54,532 nucleotides of DNA from an uncultured Verrucomicrobiota bacterium. GTDB taxonomy: Bacteria > Verrucomicrobiota > Verrucomicrobiia > Limisphaerales > JADLHS01. Under the pieces are notes generated by a model that worked only from the letters and a program-made list of their open reading frames with translations, had not been told where the DNA came from and did no database searches. This document shows, piece by piece, positions 19,028 to 27,901 of the stretch (positions are counted from its first letter, which is position 1; every line of letters begins with the position of its first letter). The position numbers and the translations under genes were made by a program. Where the stretch lies: NCBI GenBank assembly GCA_903828255.1, contig CAIKLQ010000871.1, forward strand, positions 1 to 54,532, read 5' to 3'.

Positions 19028-19148
19028 GGCCAGTTTGGAAACTAAAATGATCGCCATCGAAGAAAGGCGGAGGCGGGTACCAAAGGTCGTGCAGATCGAA
19101 GCGATCCGTTAATCCTGATGTGAGGTGTCAATCGCACATTATCCATTT

Positions 19149-19535
19149 ATGAAAATCAAAGTGCTGCTATTGTCACTGCTTGCCTGCTTGTTCGGTTGCG
19201 CCAAGAGCGAGAAAACCGGTTTGGAAGATGTCGTGGCGCACTTCGAGCGCAGCGGCATCAAGGGGGTTGTTCAGCCCATGCCACCCGTCAATGCCGACAT
19301 CGTAGCCACGGTCACCATCACACTGGATACGGGGGGACAGGGCACGAAGATGGTCAGCGTGGCCCGCTGCAAGGACGAGGTCGCAGCGATCCGCAGTTAC
19401 GATGACGCACTCAAGAATCCAGTCTTTGCCGGCACCACACGCAACGGAATGTTTGTGCTGTTCTGCACTTTCTTTCCTGCCGACCCGAAACGGGCGGCAG
19501 AGGTGCAGGAGATTTTTCGGACCTACAAGCCATGA
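19149..19535 (+). CDS. Small lipoprotein, unknown function
   Basis: 128 residues from the ATG at 19149, which gives a lipoprotein signal (MKIKVLLLSLLACLFGC, lipobox LFGC with the Cys as mature residue 1). The body (about 110 residues) is one alpha/beta domain with VNADIVATVTITLDTGGQGT; no family is recognised. The stop overlaps the start of the next ORF by four bases, so the two are likely co-translated. Confidence 0.65.
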   Translation: MKIKVLLLSLLACLFGCAKSEKTGLEDVVAHFERSGIKGVVQPMPPVNADIVATVTITLDTGGQGTKMVSVARCKDEVAAIRSYDDALKNPVFAGTTRNGMFVLFCTFFPADPKRAAEVQEIFRTYKP

Positions 19536-19852
19536 CCGCTAACCAGAGCGAGCCAGCGAGCCGCCGCCCCGCTGGGCCAATTTGTGCCGAAGATCGCAGC
19601 ACAAATGCGGAACAGGTCATCAAGTTGATAACGACGATGGAGCCGCCTGAAATCGAACGGCTCTTTGTCCTGATCAAGGAATACGAGGCCGAAGTTCGCC
19701 GTCGTCAGGCGTCTGTGCGCTATGGTCGCGTGGACGAACAATTCGAGAAGATCACTGACCAGGTGTTTACCGAGAATAAGGAGCTTTTTCAGATGCTCGC
19801 CGCACTTGAGCGAAAAGAACGCGAGGCTGCAGCGCAGGCTTGTGGGGTGTGA
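19532..19852 (+). CDS. Hypothetical charged helical protein
   Basis: 106 residues with no signal or TM. The second half is predicted helical and charged (EIERLFVLIKEYEAEVRRRQ, VFTENKELFQMLAALERKER). It overlaps the lipoprotein gene by ATGA, which supports its being real. I do not recognise it. The phrase EPPEIERLFVLIKEYEAEVR resembles the small helical partners of some toxin genes, but this is weak. Confidence 0.5.
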   Translation: MTANQSEPASRRPAGPICAEDRSTNAEQVIKLITTMEPPEIERLFVLIKEYEAEVRRRQASVRYGRVDEQFEKITDQVFTENKELFQMLAALERKEREAAAQACGV

Positions 19853-19876
19853 TGATTCCAAAGTTTTTTTTGAACT

Positions 19877-21088
19877 ATGCCCGTCGCTGAACTAAATCCG
19901 CAATCCCCAATCGCCGATCCGCAATCGGCTCGCGAAGTCGTCGTCTCCGTGCGCGGGCTGACGAAGGTCTTCAAAGATTTTTGGGGTCGCCCCAAGGCGC
20001 GCGCCGTGGATGGCGTGGACTTCGAGGTCCGCCGCGGCGAGGTGTTCGGGCTGCTCGGGCCGAACGGTTCGGGAAAATCCACCACGGTGAAGTTGCTGCT
20101 CGGGTTGTTGTATCCGACCAAAGGGCACATCGAGGTCTTCGGCCATTCGCCGCGGCATGTGCAGACCAAGGCGCGCATCGGCTATCTGCCGGAGGAATCG
20201 TATCTCTACCGCTACCTCAACTCGCGCGAGACGCTGGATTTCTTCGGCAACCTGTTCCATCTCGACAAGGGCGACCGCAACAATCGCGCGGAGCAATTGC
20301 TGGAAATGGTCGGCTTGAGCCAGACGCGCACCCGCGCGGTCGGGGAGTTCTCGAAAGGCATGCAACGCCGCATCGGTCTGGCGCAGGCGCTCATCAACGA
20401 TCCGGACCTTGTCATCCTCGACGAACCCACTTCCGGGCTCGACCCCATCGGCTGTCGCGAGATCAAGGACCTCATCCTCGCGCTGGCGCGACGCGGGAAG
20501 ACGGTGATTTTGAGCAGCCACCTGCTGTCGGACGTCGAAGATGTGTGCGACCGCGTCGTGATTTATTACGGCGGCAAGGTGCAGGCGATGGGGACGCTGA
20601 AGGAATTGCTCGCCACGCCGGACACGCTGCGCATCACGACACCGGTGTTGCCGCGCGAAACGATGGAGCGCGTCTTGGAAATTCTCCGCAAGGACGTGGC
20701 GACTGACAAGGTGCGCGTGGACAATCCGACGCAAAATCTGGAGAGCTACTTCCTCGAAGTGGTCGAGAAGGCGAAGCGGGCCGCGCAGGAAACCAGCGGC
20801 GCGCAATCCGGCGCCAAGGTGGCGGCGTATTTGCGCGGCGAGGCCGAGGCCAAGCCGCCGACGGCTAGAGTTTTGGAGAAGCTTACCCTGCCGCAAGCCG
20901 CGCCCGTGACGCCTGTGCCGGAGGTGGAAGCCAAACCTGCCGTGGACGAGAAGAAGCTGGAAGCCATGACAAAAGCCACCGAGCCAGCCCCAGCGGTGAG
21001 CAAACCCTTGCCCGCGACGGAAAAGGAGTCGGCGGATTTGTCCAAGGCGAACGAGAAGCTCTCGTCGCTGCTGGGCAAGCCGAAATGA
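19877..21088 (+). CDS. ABC transporter ATP-binding protein with extended C-terminus
   Basis: 403 residues. Walker A GPNGSGKST (residues 61-69), signature EFSKGMQRRIGLAQAL (FSKGM in place of LSGGQ, as in the ABC-2/CcmA-type class), Walker B LVILDEPTSGLDP, H-loop LSSHLLSDV. After the ATPase (about residue 240) there is a 160-residue tail rich in Ala, Glu, Lys and Pro (VEAKPAVDEKKLEAMTKATE), longer than usual. The N-terminal residues about 7-18 are encoded by an AATCCGC/AATCGCC simple repeat (19895-19929), probably a recent addition. The likely partner is the permease at 21250. Confidence 0.9.
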   Translation: MPVAELNPQSPIADPQSAREVVVSVRGLTKVFKDFWGRPKARAVDGVDFEVRRGEVFGLLGPNGSGKSTTVKLLLGLLYPTKGHIEVFGHSPRHVQTKARIGYLPEESYLYRYLNSRETLDFFGNLFHLDKGDRNNRAEQLLEMVGLSQTRTRAVGEFSKGMQRRIGLAQALINDPDLVILDEPTSGLDPIGCREIKDLILALARRGKTVILSSHLLSDVEDVCDRVVIYYGGKVQAMGTLKELLATPDTLRITTPVLPRETMERVLEILRKDVATDKVRVDNPTQNLESYFLEVVEKAKRAAQETSGAQSGAKVAAYLRGEAEAKPPTARVLEKLTLPQAAPVTPVPEVEAKPAVDEKKLEAMTKATEPAPAVSKPLPATEKESADLSKANEKLSSLLGKPK

Positions 21089-21090
21089 TT

Positions 21091-21240
21091 CTTAGCCACG
21101 GATGAAACACGGATGAAGCCGCTTGCCACCACCGCATTTGCAGATTTGGATACTTCGGATGAAGCCTTGGCCATAGTCAGGGCTGACGAAAGCAGCTTCG
21201 TGAATCCGTGTTCAATCCGCTTTTCATCCGTGGCTGAATA
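21091..21240. repeat. AGCCACGGATGAA inverted-repeat element
   Basis: The whole 161-base gap between ATPase and permease is one element. The left end reads TTAGCCACGGATGAAACACG, and the right end on the other strand reads TTCAGCCACGGATGAAAAGC followed by further GGATT units. It would lie within the operon transcript as a long hairpin and might set the ratio of ATPase to permease. That role is inference. Confidence 0.65.
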
Positions 21241-21249
21241 GATTCTGAA

Positions 21250-22638
21250 ATGCAACGCCTACTCGCCATCGCCGGTTTGACTTGGAAAGCCGCCTTCCGT
21301 TTCCGGCTGTTCCTAGTCGTGGCGGTGTTGTTGCTGGCATCGGTGGTTGGGCTGCCGATTCTGATCAAGGACGACGGCACGGCGCGCGGGTTCACGCAGA
21401 TTCTGCTGACCTACACGCTGACGGTCATCACGGGCTTGCTGGGACTTTCAACCCTGTGGTTGGCGTGCGGCACGCTGGCGCGAGACATTGAGGAATGTCA
21501 GATGCAGATGGTGGCCACCAAGCCCATCGCGCGCTGGCAAATCTGGCTGGGCAAATGGCTGGGCATCATGTCGCTCAACGCGGCGTTGCTGGCCATTTCG
21601 GGCGCGAGCGTTTTCCTCCTGCTGCAATGGCGCTCAACCAAGTTGCCGGAAGCTGAGCAAAAAATTCTGCGCAATGAAGTCCTCGTGGCTCGCGCCTCCG
21701 CCCGCCCGCCGACTTTCGAAAGGGAGGTCGAAGCGGAGACGGACCGGCAACTGAAGGAGACGCTGGAAAAAAAGCGGGTCACCGCCGTGGACGAAAAACT
21801 TCTGCGCCAGCAGATCAAGGAAACCCTCAAGGGAGATCTGCAACTCGTGCCGCCGGGCGCGATGCGGCCGTGGCAGGTGGACTTGGGGGCGGCCAGGAAT
21901 TATCTGCGCGGTCAGCCGCTTTATCTTCGGGTGAAGTTCAACGCGGGAGACAAGAGCCCTTCCGGAACTTTTGGGGCCCTCTGGCAAGTGGGCATCCCTC
22001 AAAAGACCGAACTGTGGCGCACGCCGGAGCCCATGAGCCTCGCGCCGGACACGTTCCACGAATTCGAAATCCCCCCCAACCTTTTCGATGAGAACGGCAA
22101 GCTCACGATCCTGTTCATCAATCCGAACAACGTGCCGCTGTTGTTCCCTATCGAGGACGGCATCGAGGTGCTGTATCGCGAAAGCAGCTTCGGGTTGAAC
22201 TTCGCGCGCGGGCTGGGAATTATTTTCTGCTGGATGGCGTTGCTGGCCACGCTCGGCCTGGCGGCGGCAAGTTCGCTCTCGTTTCCGGTGGCCGCGTTCG
22301 CCTCGTTGGCGGTGCTGGGAATGACTTTTTCGACCTCAACCATGACCTCGGCGATTAGCGACGGATCAGTGCTGGGCTACAACTCCGAAACCGGCGTGCA
22401 AGGCCAATCGCCCGTGGATTTGGTGGCGCTCCCGGTGTTCAAGGCCGTGCTTAAAGTCATCAACCTGGCCAAGGATTTCTCGCCGATTGATTCCTTGAGC
22501 GCGGGGCGGAGCATCACCTGGAGCGAACTGGGCGTCGCGTTCGGGCGCATCGTGTTGCTGCTCGGCGGACCGCTGGCCGGAATCGGCATCTGGTCGTTCA
22601 ACCGGCGCGAATTGGCCACGGCGCAAGGAACGCAATGA
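21250..22638 (+). CDS. ABC-2 family permease with large extracytoplasmic domain
   Basis: 462 residues. TM1 is near residues 15-35 (FRLFLVVAVLLLASVVGLPI) and TM2 near 50-70. A cytoplasmic loop with ECQMQMVATKPIARWQIWLG is the coupling segment common to ABC-2 permeases. TM3 follows, then a soluble region of about 190 residues including a beta-rich stretch, then TM segments in the C-terminal third (LGIIFCWMALLATLGLAAAS, SFPVAAFASLAVLGMTF and the last near IVLLLGGPLAGIGIWSF). It follows the ABC ATPase in one operon. The substrate is unknown. Confidence 0.82.
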   Translation: MQRLLAIAGLTWKAAFRFRLFLVVAVLLLASVVGLPILIKDDGTARGFTQILLTYTLTVITGLLGLSTLWLACGTLARDIEECQMQMVATKPIARWQIWLGKWLGIMSLNAALLAISGASVFLLLQWRSTKLPEAEQKILRNEVLVARASARPPTFEREVEAETDRQLKETLEKKRVTAVDEKLLRQQIKETLKGDLQLVPPGAMRPWQVDLGAARNYLRGQPLYLRVKFNAGDKSPSGTFGALWQVGIPQKTELWRTPEPMSLAPDTFHEFEIPPNLFDENGKLTILFINPNNVPLLFPIEDGIEVLYRESSFGLNFARGLGIIFCWMALLATLGLAAASSLSFPVAAFASLAVLGMTFSTSTMTSAISDGSVLGYNSETGVQGQSPVDLVALPVFKAVLKVINLAKDFSPIDSLSAGRSITWSELGVAFGRIVLLLGGPLAGIGIWSFNRRELATAQGTQ

Positions 22639-22652
22639 AGGCAGAAATCACA

Positions 22653-22717
22653 GGGCCGAGGACCGAGGACCGAGGTCGGAATTCCGCCCTCCGACCTCTG
22701 CCTTCTGACCTCGGCCC
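22653..22717. repeat. GAGGACC/GACCTC simple inverted repeat
   Basis: The left arm GGGCCGAGGACCGAGGACCG and on (28 bases) pairs 23 of 28 with the right arm at 22690-22717, spacer 9 bases. It lies in the 88-base gap before the next operon gene. The same GACCTCTG units recur inside the uracil-glycosylase gene at 39278-39309. Confidence 0.6.
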
Positions 22718-22726
22718 CCACGCCGC

Positions 22727-24253
22727 ATGAACAGCCGAACAAAAAAATTCCTTCTGCTGGCGCTCGCCGCCGGGCTGCTTGTCGGCGTGGCGCCGATTCA
22801 GCGGGCGTTGAACCGCGACCGCAAGGAACTCGGCTTGACGCGCCTGGAACCACTGGAGAACGCCCCGCCGTTGCTGGCGTTCACCACGGTGGCACTGGGC
22901 GGTTTTCGCGGACTGATCGCCAACATGCTGTGGATTCGGGCCAGCGAACTTCAAGACGAGGACAAGTTTTTCGAGATGGCGCAACTGGCAGATTGGATCA
23001 CGAAGCTAGAGCCGCATTATCCGCAGGTCTGGCTCGTGCAGGGCTGGAACATGGCTTACAACATCTCGGTCAAGTTCAAAGAAACCGCGCCCGGCGAATT
23101 CCCGGATCGCTGGCGCTGGGTGCATGGCGGCATCAAGCTCCTGCGCGATCAGGGCCTGCGTTACAATCCCAACGAGGTGATCCTTTACCGCGAGTTGGCG
23201 TGGTTTTACCAACACAAGATGGGCGCGAACCTCGACGACGCGAACATGTATTACAAGCGGGAGTGGGCCAAGGAAATGACGCGGGTCTTCGGTGACCAGT
23301 TGCCCAACTTCGGGGAACTAATCAATCCGCAGACCGATGACGCGCGGCGGCGTTCTCAGTTGCTCACGAAGGAATTCAAAATGGACCCGCGCTTCATGCA
23401 GCAGGCGGACGAAAAATATGGCCCGTTGGAGTGGCGGCTGCCCGAGGCCCACGCCATCTATTGGGCCGAGAAGGCGCTGGATGCGGCCCGGCTCAACCCG
23501 GAGAAGGTGAAAATGGAGGATTTGATTCAGGTGCGGCGCAACATTTTCCAATCCATGCAATCGAGCTTCCGGCATGGCCGGTTGGTGACCGACCCGCTGT
23601 CGAAGCGGTTTGAGTTTGGGCCGAACCTGGGAATCATCCCCAAGGTCAATCGGGCTTACGAGGAGGCGATTGAGCAGGAAGCCCAATCGCGCGAGAACAT
23701 CAAAGGCGCGCACCGCAATTTCATCCGCGACGCGGTTTATTTCCTGTATTCCGCTAATCGCACGGCGGACGCGGCGGATTGGTTTCGCTACCTCGGCGAG
23801 AAATATCCGAACAAAACCATCATTGACGGCGACACAAACTCCTTCCCCCGCAACGTAACGCTCGGCCAATACGTGCTGGCGCATGTCATGGTGGACGTGA
23901 CCGAAACCGACCGGGAACGGGTCACGGCCAGAATCGCGGACTTCATCGCCCAAGCCTACATTTTCCTGATCCGGGGCGACGTGCAACTTTACGAAGGCCA
24001 TCGGCGGATGGCGCGCGATCTGTGGGCGCTTTACATGGGCAAGATCAAGGGCAACGAAGCGCGCATCGGTCTCGACCCGCTCGACAACACGGAAAAGGAG
24101 GTCTTGCGCCGGCTGTTGGATCCGAAGGAGGGATTGGTGCCCGAGGCGCGCGCCATCTTGCGCACCGAATTGCGGCTGACGCCCGAGGAGATTACAACCT
24201 CAACCAATGCGTTGCCCGCCGCTACCAACGCCCCGGAGCCTTCCAAGCCGTGA
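22727..24253 (+). CDS. Membrane-anchored TPR-like protein of an ABC transporter operon
   Basis: 508 residues. An N-terminal hydrophobic segment (FLLLALAAGLLVGVAPIQ) is probably a membrane anchor. A mostly helical body follows with TPR-like pairs (LADWITKLEPHYPQVWLVQG; YNPNEVILYRELAWFYQHKM), rich in Trp and Tyr. I do not recognise a named family. The position directly behind the ABC ATPase and permease suggests an accessory subunit. The tail (about 20 residues) is Thr/Ala/Pro-rich and disordered. Confidence 0.7.
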   Translation: MNSRTKKFLLLALAAGLLVGVAPIQRALNRDRKELGLTRLEPLENAPPLLAFTTVALGGFRGLIANMLWIRASELQDEDKFFEMAQLADWITKLEPHYPQVWLVQGWNMAYNISVKFKETAPGEFPDRWRWVHGGIKLLRDQGLRYNPNEVILYRELAWFYQHKMGANLDDANMYYKREWAKEMTRVFGDQLPNFGELINPQTDDARRRSQLLTKEFKMDPRFMQQADEKYGPLEWRLPEAHAIYWAEKALDAARLNPEKVKMEDLIQVRRNIFQSMQSSFRHGRLVTDPLSKRFEFGPNLGIIPKVNRAYEEAIEQEAQSRENIKGAHRNFIRDAVYFLYSANRTADAADWFRYLGEKYPNKTIIDGDTNSFPRNVTLGQYVLAHVMVDVTETDRERVTARIADFIAQAYIFLIRGDVQLYEGHRRMARDLWALYMGKIKGNEARIGLDPLDNTEKEVLRRLLDPKEGLVPEARAILRTELRLTPEEITTSTNALPAATNAPEPSKP

Positions 24254-24326
24254 GCGCGTTCCCACCGCGCGCTTGCTCACGGCGCCAGGCCGCCCACATT
24301 TTCAGCGCGAACGAACCCGTATTCCT

Positions 24327-24884
24327 GTGAAAATCCTTGTGGCCATCACCGGGGCGAGTGGCGCGCTCTACGCGCAGCGCCTGCTTGATAATCTTGATCC
24401 CGCCGCCCACGAAATCCATCTCGTGTTGAGCAACTATGCGCAACAGGTTATCGCCGAGGAACTGCCCGACGGCCTGCGCCTGCCCGCCGGGGTGCAACCG
24501 CATAATCTGAAAAGCATGAACGCGCCCTTCGCCAGCGGCTCGAATCCGCCGGACGCCATGGTGGTGATCCCCTGCACTATGGGCACGCTCGGCCGCATCG
24601 CCCACGGCTACAGCGAGGATGTCCTGTTGCGTGCCGCTGATGTGGTGTTGAAGGAAAAGCGCAAACTCATCCTCGTGCCGCGCGAAACGCCACTGAGCCT
24701 GATCCATGTGAAGAACTTTGAACTGCTGCTGCTGGCGGGCGCGACTATTTTGCCGGCAAATCCGTCGTTCTACCTGCGCCCGCAGACCATCGAGCAGGTC
24801 GTGGATACCGTGGTGGCGCGGGTGTTGGATCACCTTGGAGTGACGAATCGGCTGGTGGCGCGGTGGGCGGAAGAGAAAGAATGA
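24327..24884 (+). CDS. ubiX: UbiX-family flavin prenyltransferase
   Basis: 185 residues from a GTG at 24327, chosen because the protein should open VKILVAITGASGALYAQRLL, the FMN-binding GASG start of UbiX. The diagnostic segments follow: VIPCTMGTLGRIAHGYSEDV, LLRAADVVLKEKRKLILVPR and the ILPANPSFYLRP end. UbiX attaches a dimethylallyl group to FMN to make prenylated FMN, the cofactor of UbiD-type decarboxylases. The neighbouring ubiA-like gene suggests a quinone pathway, possibly menaquinone by the futalosine route. Confidence 0.93.
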   Translation: MKILVAITGASGALYAQRLLDNLDPAAHEIHLVLSNYAQQVIAEELPDGLRLPAGVQPHNLKSMNAPFASGSNPPDAMVVIPCTMGTLGRIAHGYSEDVLLRAADVVLKEKRKLILVPRETPLSLIHVKNFELLLLAGATILPANPSFYLRPQTIEQVVDTVVARVLDHLGVTNRLVARWAEEKE

Positions 24885-24890
24885 GAATTC

Positions 24891-24972
24891 CACGCAAAGG
24901 CGCAAAGACGCAAAAACGCAACGCCCCTTCTGCCATTTCTCTGCGGCTTTGCGGCTTTGCGGCTTTGCGTTG
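24891..24972. repeat. CGCAAAG simple inverted repeat between ubiX and ubiA
   Basis: The left arm CACGCAAAGGCGCAAAGACG and the right arm CTGCGGCTTTGCGGCTTTGC are opposite-strand forms of the same CGCAAAG(N) repeat, about 33 and 36 bases, spacer about 13. It fills almost all of the 92-base gap and ends four bases before the ubiA-like start codon. Confidence 0.65.
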
Positions 24973-24976
24973 AAAA

Positions 24977-25873
24977 ATGGTTTCCTTCATTCAAAAATGG
25001 GGTGGGTTTGTTCGCTTCTCGCACACGGTTTTCGCCCTGCCTTTCGCCCTCGCGGCGATGGTCGTGGCGGCGCGGGACAATCGCGGGTGGCCCGGTTGGC
25101 GCACGTTCGGCCTGATCCTCGCCGCGATGGTTTGCGCGCGCACCTGCGCCATGGCGTTCAACCGCATCGTGGACCGGAAGTTCGACGCGCTCAATCCCCG
25201 CACCGCCAATCGCCACCTGCCGGCCGGCCAGATCAGCCTCGCCAGCGCGGGCGCGCTCTGCGGGTTGTCGGCGGCTGGGTTGCTGGCCGCCAGTTTTTTC
25301 CTGAACCCGTTGTGTTTTTATCTGTCGCCGGTCGCGCTAGTGGTAATTTGTTGTTATTCCCTGACCAAGCGGTTCACGGATTACACGCATGTTTTTCTCG
25401 GGATGGCGTTGGCGCTGGCCCCGGTCGGAGCCTGGCTGGCAGTTAAAGGCGCGGCGGTTTCTCCGCTGGAGATCCTCCAGATGTTCGTGCTGTCCGCCGC
25501 GGTGGTGTTGTGGCTCGTCGGCTTCGACATCATCTACGCGCTGCAAGATTACGAGTTCGACAAATCCAACGGCCTGCGCTCGCTCGTGGTGGCCTGGGGG
25601 CCCAAGAACGCCTTGGGGGCGGCGTTCCTAACACATCTGGCCACCTGCGGCTTGCTGCTGGCGTTCGGGTTGTTGTGTCGGTTCCGTCTCGCGTATCTGG
25701 TGGGTTGGACCATCATTTTGGGTTGCCTGGTGCTGGAACACTGGATCGCCCAGCGGCGCAGTTTGAACTGGATCAATGTGGCGTTCTTCCGCCTCAACGC
25801 CGTCATTAGCCTGGTTTTCTTCGTAGTAACCGCCGCGGAAGTCGTGTTCCTGGGCGGTTTTCGCTGGCGTTAA
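24977..25873 (+). CDS. UbiA-family prenyltransferase (4-hydroxybenzoate octaprenyltransferase-like, MqnP candidate)
   Basis: 298 residues, about eight membrane helices. The first prenyl-diphosphate/Mg site is N62RIVD66RKFD70 with NPRTANRHLPAG after it. The second is DIIYALQDYEFDKSNGLRSL near residues 185-200. These match the 4-hydroxybenzoate polyprenyltransferase group, which also contains MqnP of the futalosine menaquinone pathway. Pairing with ubiX in one operon supports a role in quinone side-chain attachment. Which quinone cannot be fixed from this window. Confidence 0.9.
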   Translation: MVSFIQKWGGFVRFSHTVFALPFALAAMVVAARDNRGWPGWRTFGLILAAMVCARTCAMAFNRIVDRKFDALNPRTANRHLPAGQISLASAGALCGLSAAGLLAASFFLNPLCFYLSPVALVVICCYSLTKRFTDYTHVFLGMALALAPVGAWLAVKGAAVSPLEILQMFVLSAAVVLWLVGFDIIYALQDYEFDKSNGLRSLVVAWGPKNALGAAFLTHLATCGLLLAFGLLCRFRLAYLVGWTIILGCLVLEHWIAQRRSLNWINVAFFRLNAVISLVFFVVTAAEVVFLGGFRWR

Positions 25874-25923
25874 GTCAAGGGCAGGCTTGCAACTTTGCCG
25901 TTTGCCGCGCATGCTGTGCCCGA

Positions 25924-26697
25924 ATGAAAGCAATGATCGGACTCATAATTTTGGCGGCGCTCTGCATCGGGTTGGGCCTGGCGCTGTTCCTGACCCGGAA
26001 GCAGGCGACCGAGGAAAAGCAGAAAGACACCGGCACGATTTCGCAGCTCTCAAACGAGTGGACGAAGACCGACGGCAAATTGCAGGAACAAAAGCAGGTC
26101 AGTATTTCGCTGGAAAAGGACTTGGAAACGCGCAAACAAGAATTCTCCGAGTTGACCAACCAATACACCACCGTGGCCGACACGCTCGCGAAGACGGAAG
26201 ATACTTTGAAGGCCACCAAGGAAGAAGTCGTGCGCCGCGACGCGAAAATCGCCGATCTGGAACAGCAGAATCGGGATCTTGATCAGCGGGCGATTGACCT
26301 CAGCGGGGCCATCACCAACCTGACCTCCCAAATCGCCGATACGAAGGGTCGGCTCGCGCGTTCGGAAGGCGACCGGGCTTTCCTGGAAAAAGAACTCAAG
26401 CGGCTCATGACCGAGAAGGCGGAACTGGAACGTCAGTTCAACGACCTCGTCCTCGTGCGCGCCCAGGTCGCCAAATTGCGCGAGGAACTCAACGTCTCGC
26501 GGCGCCTGGAGTGGATTCGCAAAGGGCTCTTTTCCAGCGACGAGATGAAGGGCGCGCAGAAGTTGATGCAGAAAGACCTCGCGCGGCCGGCCGCCGACAC
26601 CAAGGGCCACTACGATTTGAACGTGGAGGTCAATTCCGACGGCACCGTGCGCGTGATTCCGCCGGCGACCAATGCCCCGACCGCGCCGTCAAAATGA
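25924..26697 (+). CDS. Membrane-anchored coiled-coil protein
   Basis: 257 residues. One N-terminal TM (MIGLIILAALCIGLGLALFL) precedes a coiled coil of about 170 residues (TLAKTEDTLKATKEEVVRRD; ELKRLMTEKAELERQFNDLV). A Pro/Thr/Ala-rich end follows. It faces the periplasm or the cytoplasm; the sequence cannot decide. Its stop overlaps the moaA start (ATGA), which implies co-translation, though no functional link is apparent. I do not recognise a family. Confidence 0.7.
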   Translation: MKAMIGLIILAALCIGLGLALFLTRKQATEEKQKDTGTISQLSNEWTKTDGKLQEQKQVSISLEKDLETRKQEFSELTNQYTTVADTLAKTEDTLKATKEEVVRRDAKIADLEQQNRDLDQRAIDLSGAITNLTSQIADTKGRLARSEGDRAFLEKELKRLMTEKAELERQFNDLVLVRAQVAKLREELNVSRRLEWIRKGLFSSDEMKGAQKLMQKDLARPAADTKGHYDLNVEVNSDGTVRVIPPATNAPTAPSK

Positions 26698-27752
26698 CCC
26701 GCGCCCCTGGGCTGATTGACTCGCACGGTCGAACTTTGCGCGACCTGCGCATCAGCCTCACGGATCGCTGTAATTTCCGTTGCATGTATTGCCTGCCGGA
26801 AACGGAGGCAGCCCAAAATTTCTATCGCGGTCACTGGGCGCACCTGCCCAACCCCGCGCCCATTGTCCCGCAATGGGTGGCCCGCTCGCTCCTCATCTCG
26901 TTTGAAGAAATCGCACGCGTGGTCCGCGTTGCGATCGGTCTCGGTATCCAGAAAATCCGCCTGACTGGCGGCGAACCGCTGCTGCGTCACGGTCTTGAGG
27001 AGCTCGTCGCGCGCATCGCGAAAATCCCCGGCCTTGAAGACCTTGCGATGACGACGAATGGTTTCTTGTTCCCGCAAAAAGCCCGCACCTTGCGCGAATC
27101 CGGCTTGCACCGGATCAGCTTCAGCCTCGATTCCCTCGACCGCGACAATTTCAAAAAGATCACCGGCCGCGATGGCTTGGGCGAGGTGTTGGAAAGCATC
27201 CGTCTCGCGCAGGAACTCGGCTTTCACCCGGTCAAAGTTAACGCCGTCGTCATTCGCAACATCAACGATCACGAGCTAGGGTCGCTCGTGGAGTTCGCCC
27301 GCGAGAAAAACCTGAGCTTCCGCTTCATCGAATTCATGCCGCTGGATTCCGCGCGTGCCTGGCAGAAGGAGATGGTCGTGACCGGGGCGGAAATCCTGAA
27401 CCGCATCCGGGAACGCTTTGAACTCGTACCCGTCGCCCCCGAAAATCCCTCCGCCACGGCCAAACGGTGGGCGTTCGCCGACGGTCGCGGGGAGATCGGC
27501 GTCATCGCGCCCGTGAGCGAACCGTTCTGCGGCCAATGCAATCGCATTCGCCTGACCGCCGACGGCAAGATTCGCACCTGCCTTTTCAGCGTAGCCGAGC
27601 ATGACCTCCGCTCCCTTCTGCGCAATGGCGCGTCCGACGACGAAATCGCCAACTGGCTGCGGGGCGTGGTCTGGCAAAAAGAGGCCCGCCATCATATTGG
27701 GGAGCCGGAGTTCGTGTCGCCGCCGCGCTCGATGAGTTGCATTGGCGGGTAG
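26694..27752 (+). CDS. moaA: GTP 3',8-cyclase MoaA (molybdenum cofactor biosynthesis)
   Basis: 352 residues from the ATG that overlaps the previous stop. It is a radical-SAM enzyme that rearranges GTP in the first step of molybdopterin synthesis. The N-terminal cluster is C26NFRC30MYC33. The SAM-binding GGEPLL is near residue 89. The C-terminal cluster is CGQCNRIRLTADGKIRTC, and the protein ends SCIGG, the conserved Gly-Gly needed for activity. An extra stretch of about 15 residues after the first cluster (YRGHWAHLPNPAPIVPQWVA) is longer than in E. coli MoaA. No other moa gene is seen here. Confidence 0.96.
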   Translation: MTRAPGLIDSHGRTLRDLRISLTDRCNFRCMYCLPETEAAQNFYRGHWAHLPNPAPIVPQWVARSLLISFEEIARVVRVAIGLGIQKIRLTGGEPLLRHGLEELVARIAKIPGLEDLAMTTNGFLFPQKARTLRESGLHRISFSLDSLDRDNFKKITGRDGLGEVLESIRLAQELGFHPVKVNAVVIRNINDHELGSLVEFAREKNLSFRFIEFMPLDSARAWQKEMVVTGAEILNRIRERFELVPVAPENPSATAKRWAFADGRGEIGVIAPVSEPFCGQCNRIRLTADGKIRTCLFSVAEHDLRSLLRNGASDDEIANWLRGVVWQKEARHHIGEPEFVSPPRSMSCIGG

Positions 27753-27755
27753 GGA

Positions 27756-27775
27756 CGCAAGCCTCCAGGCTTGCG
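27756..27775. repeat. Perfect hairpin after moaA
   Basis: CGCAAGCCT-CC-AGGCTTGCG is a 9-bp perfect stem with a 2-base loop, 3 bases after the moaA stop. There is no U-tract, so an intrinsic terminator is doubtful. The rest of the 149-base gap to sufD shows no gene. Confidence 0.6.
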
Positions 27776-27901
27776 CCACTGGGCTTGCGCGGAGCCGTTT
27801 TGATGGCAAACTGGGGTCTCGATTCTAAATGCCGGAAGCGCGCTTCATCCCGCTTCCACCAACCGGCGAACGTGGCGATTCGAATCGAGTTGAAAGCAAT
27901 C

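Noticed and set aside
27756-27775. Intrinsic terminator after moaA
   Set aside because: The stem is good but no T-run follows; it looks like a dispersed repeat.
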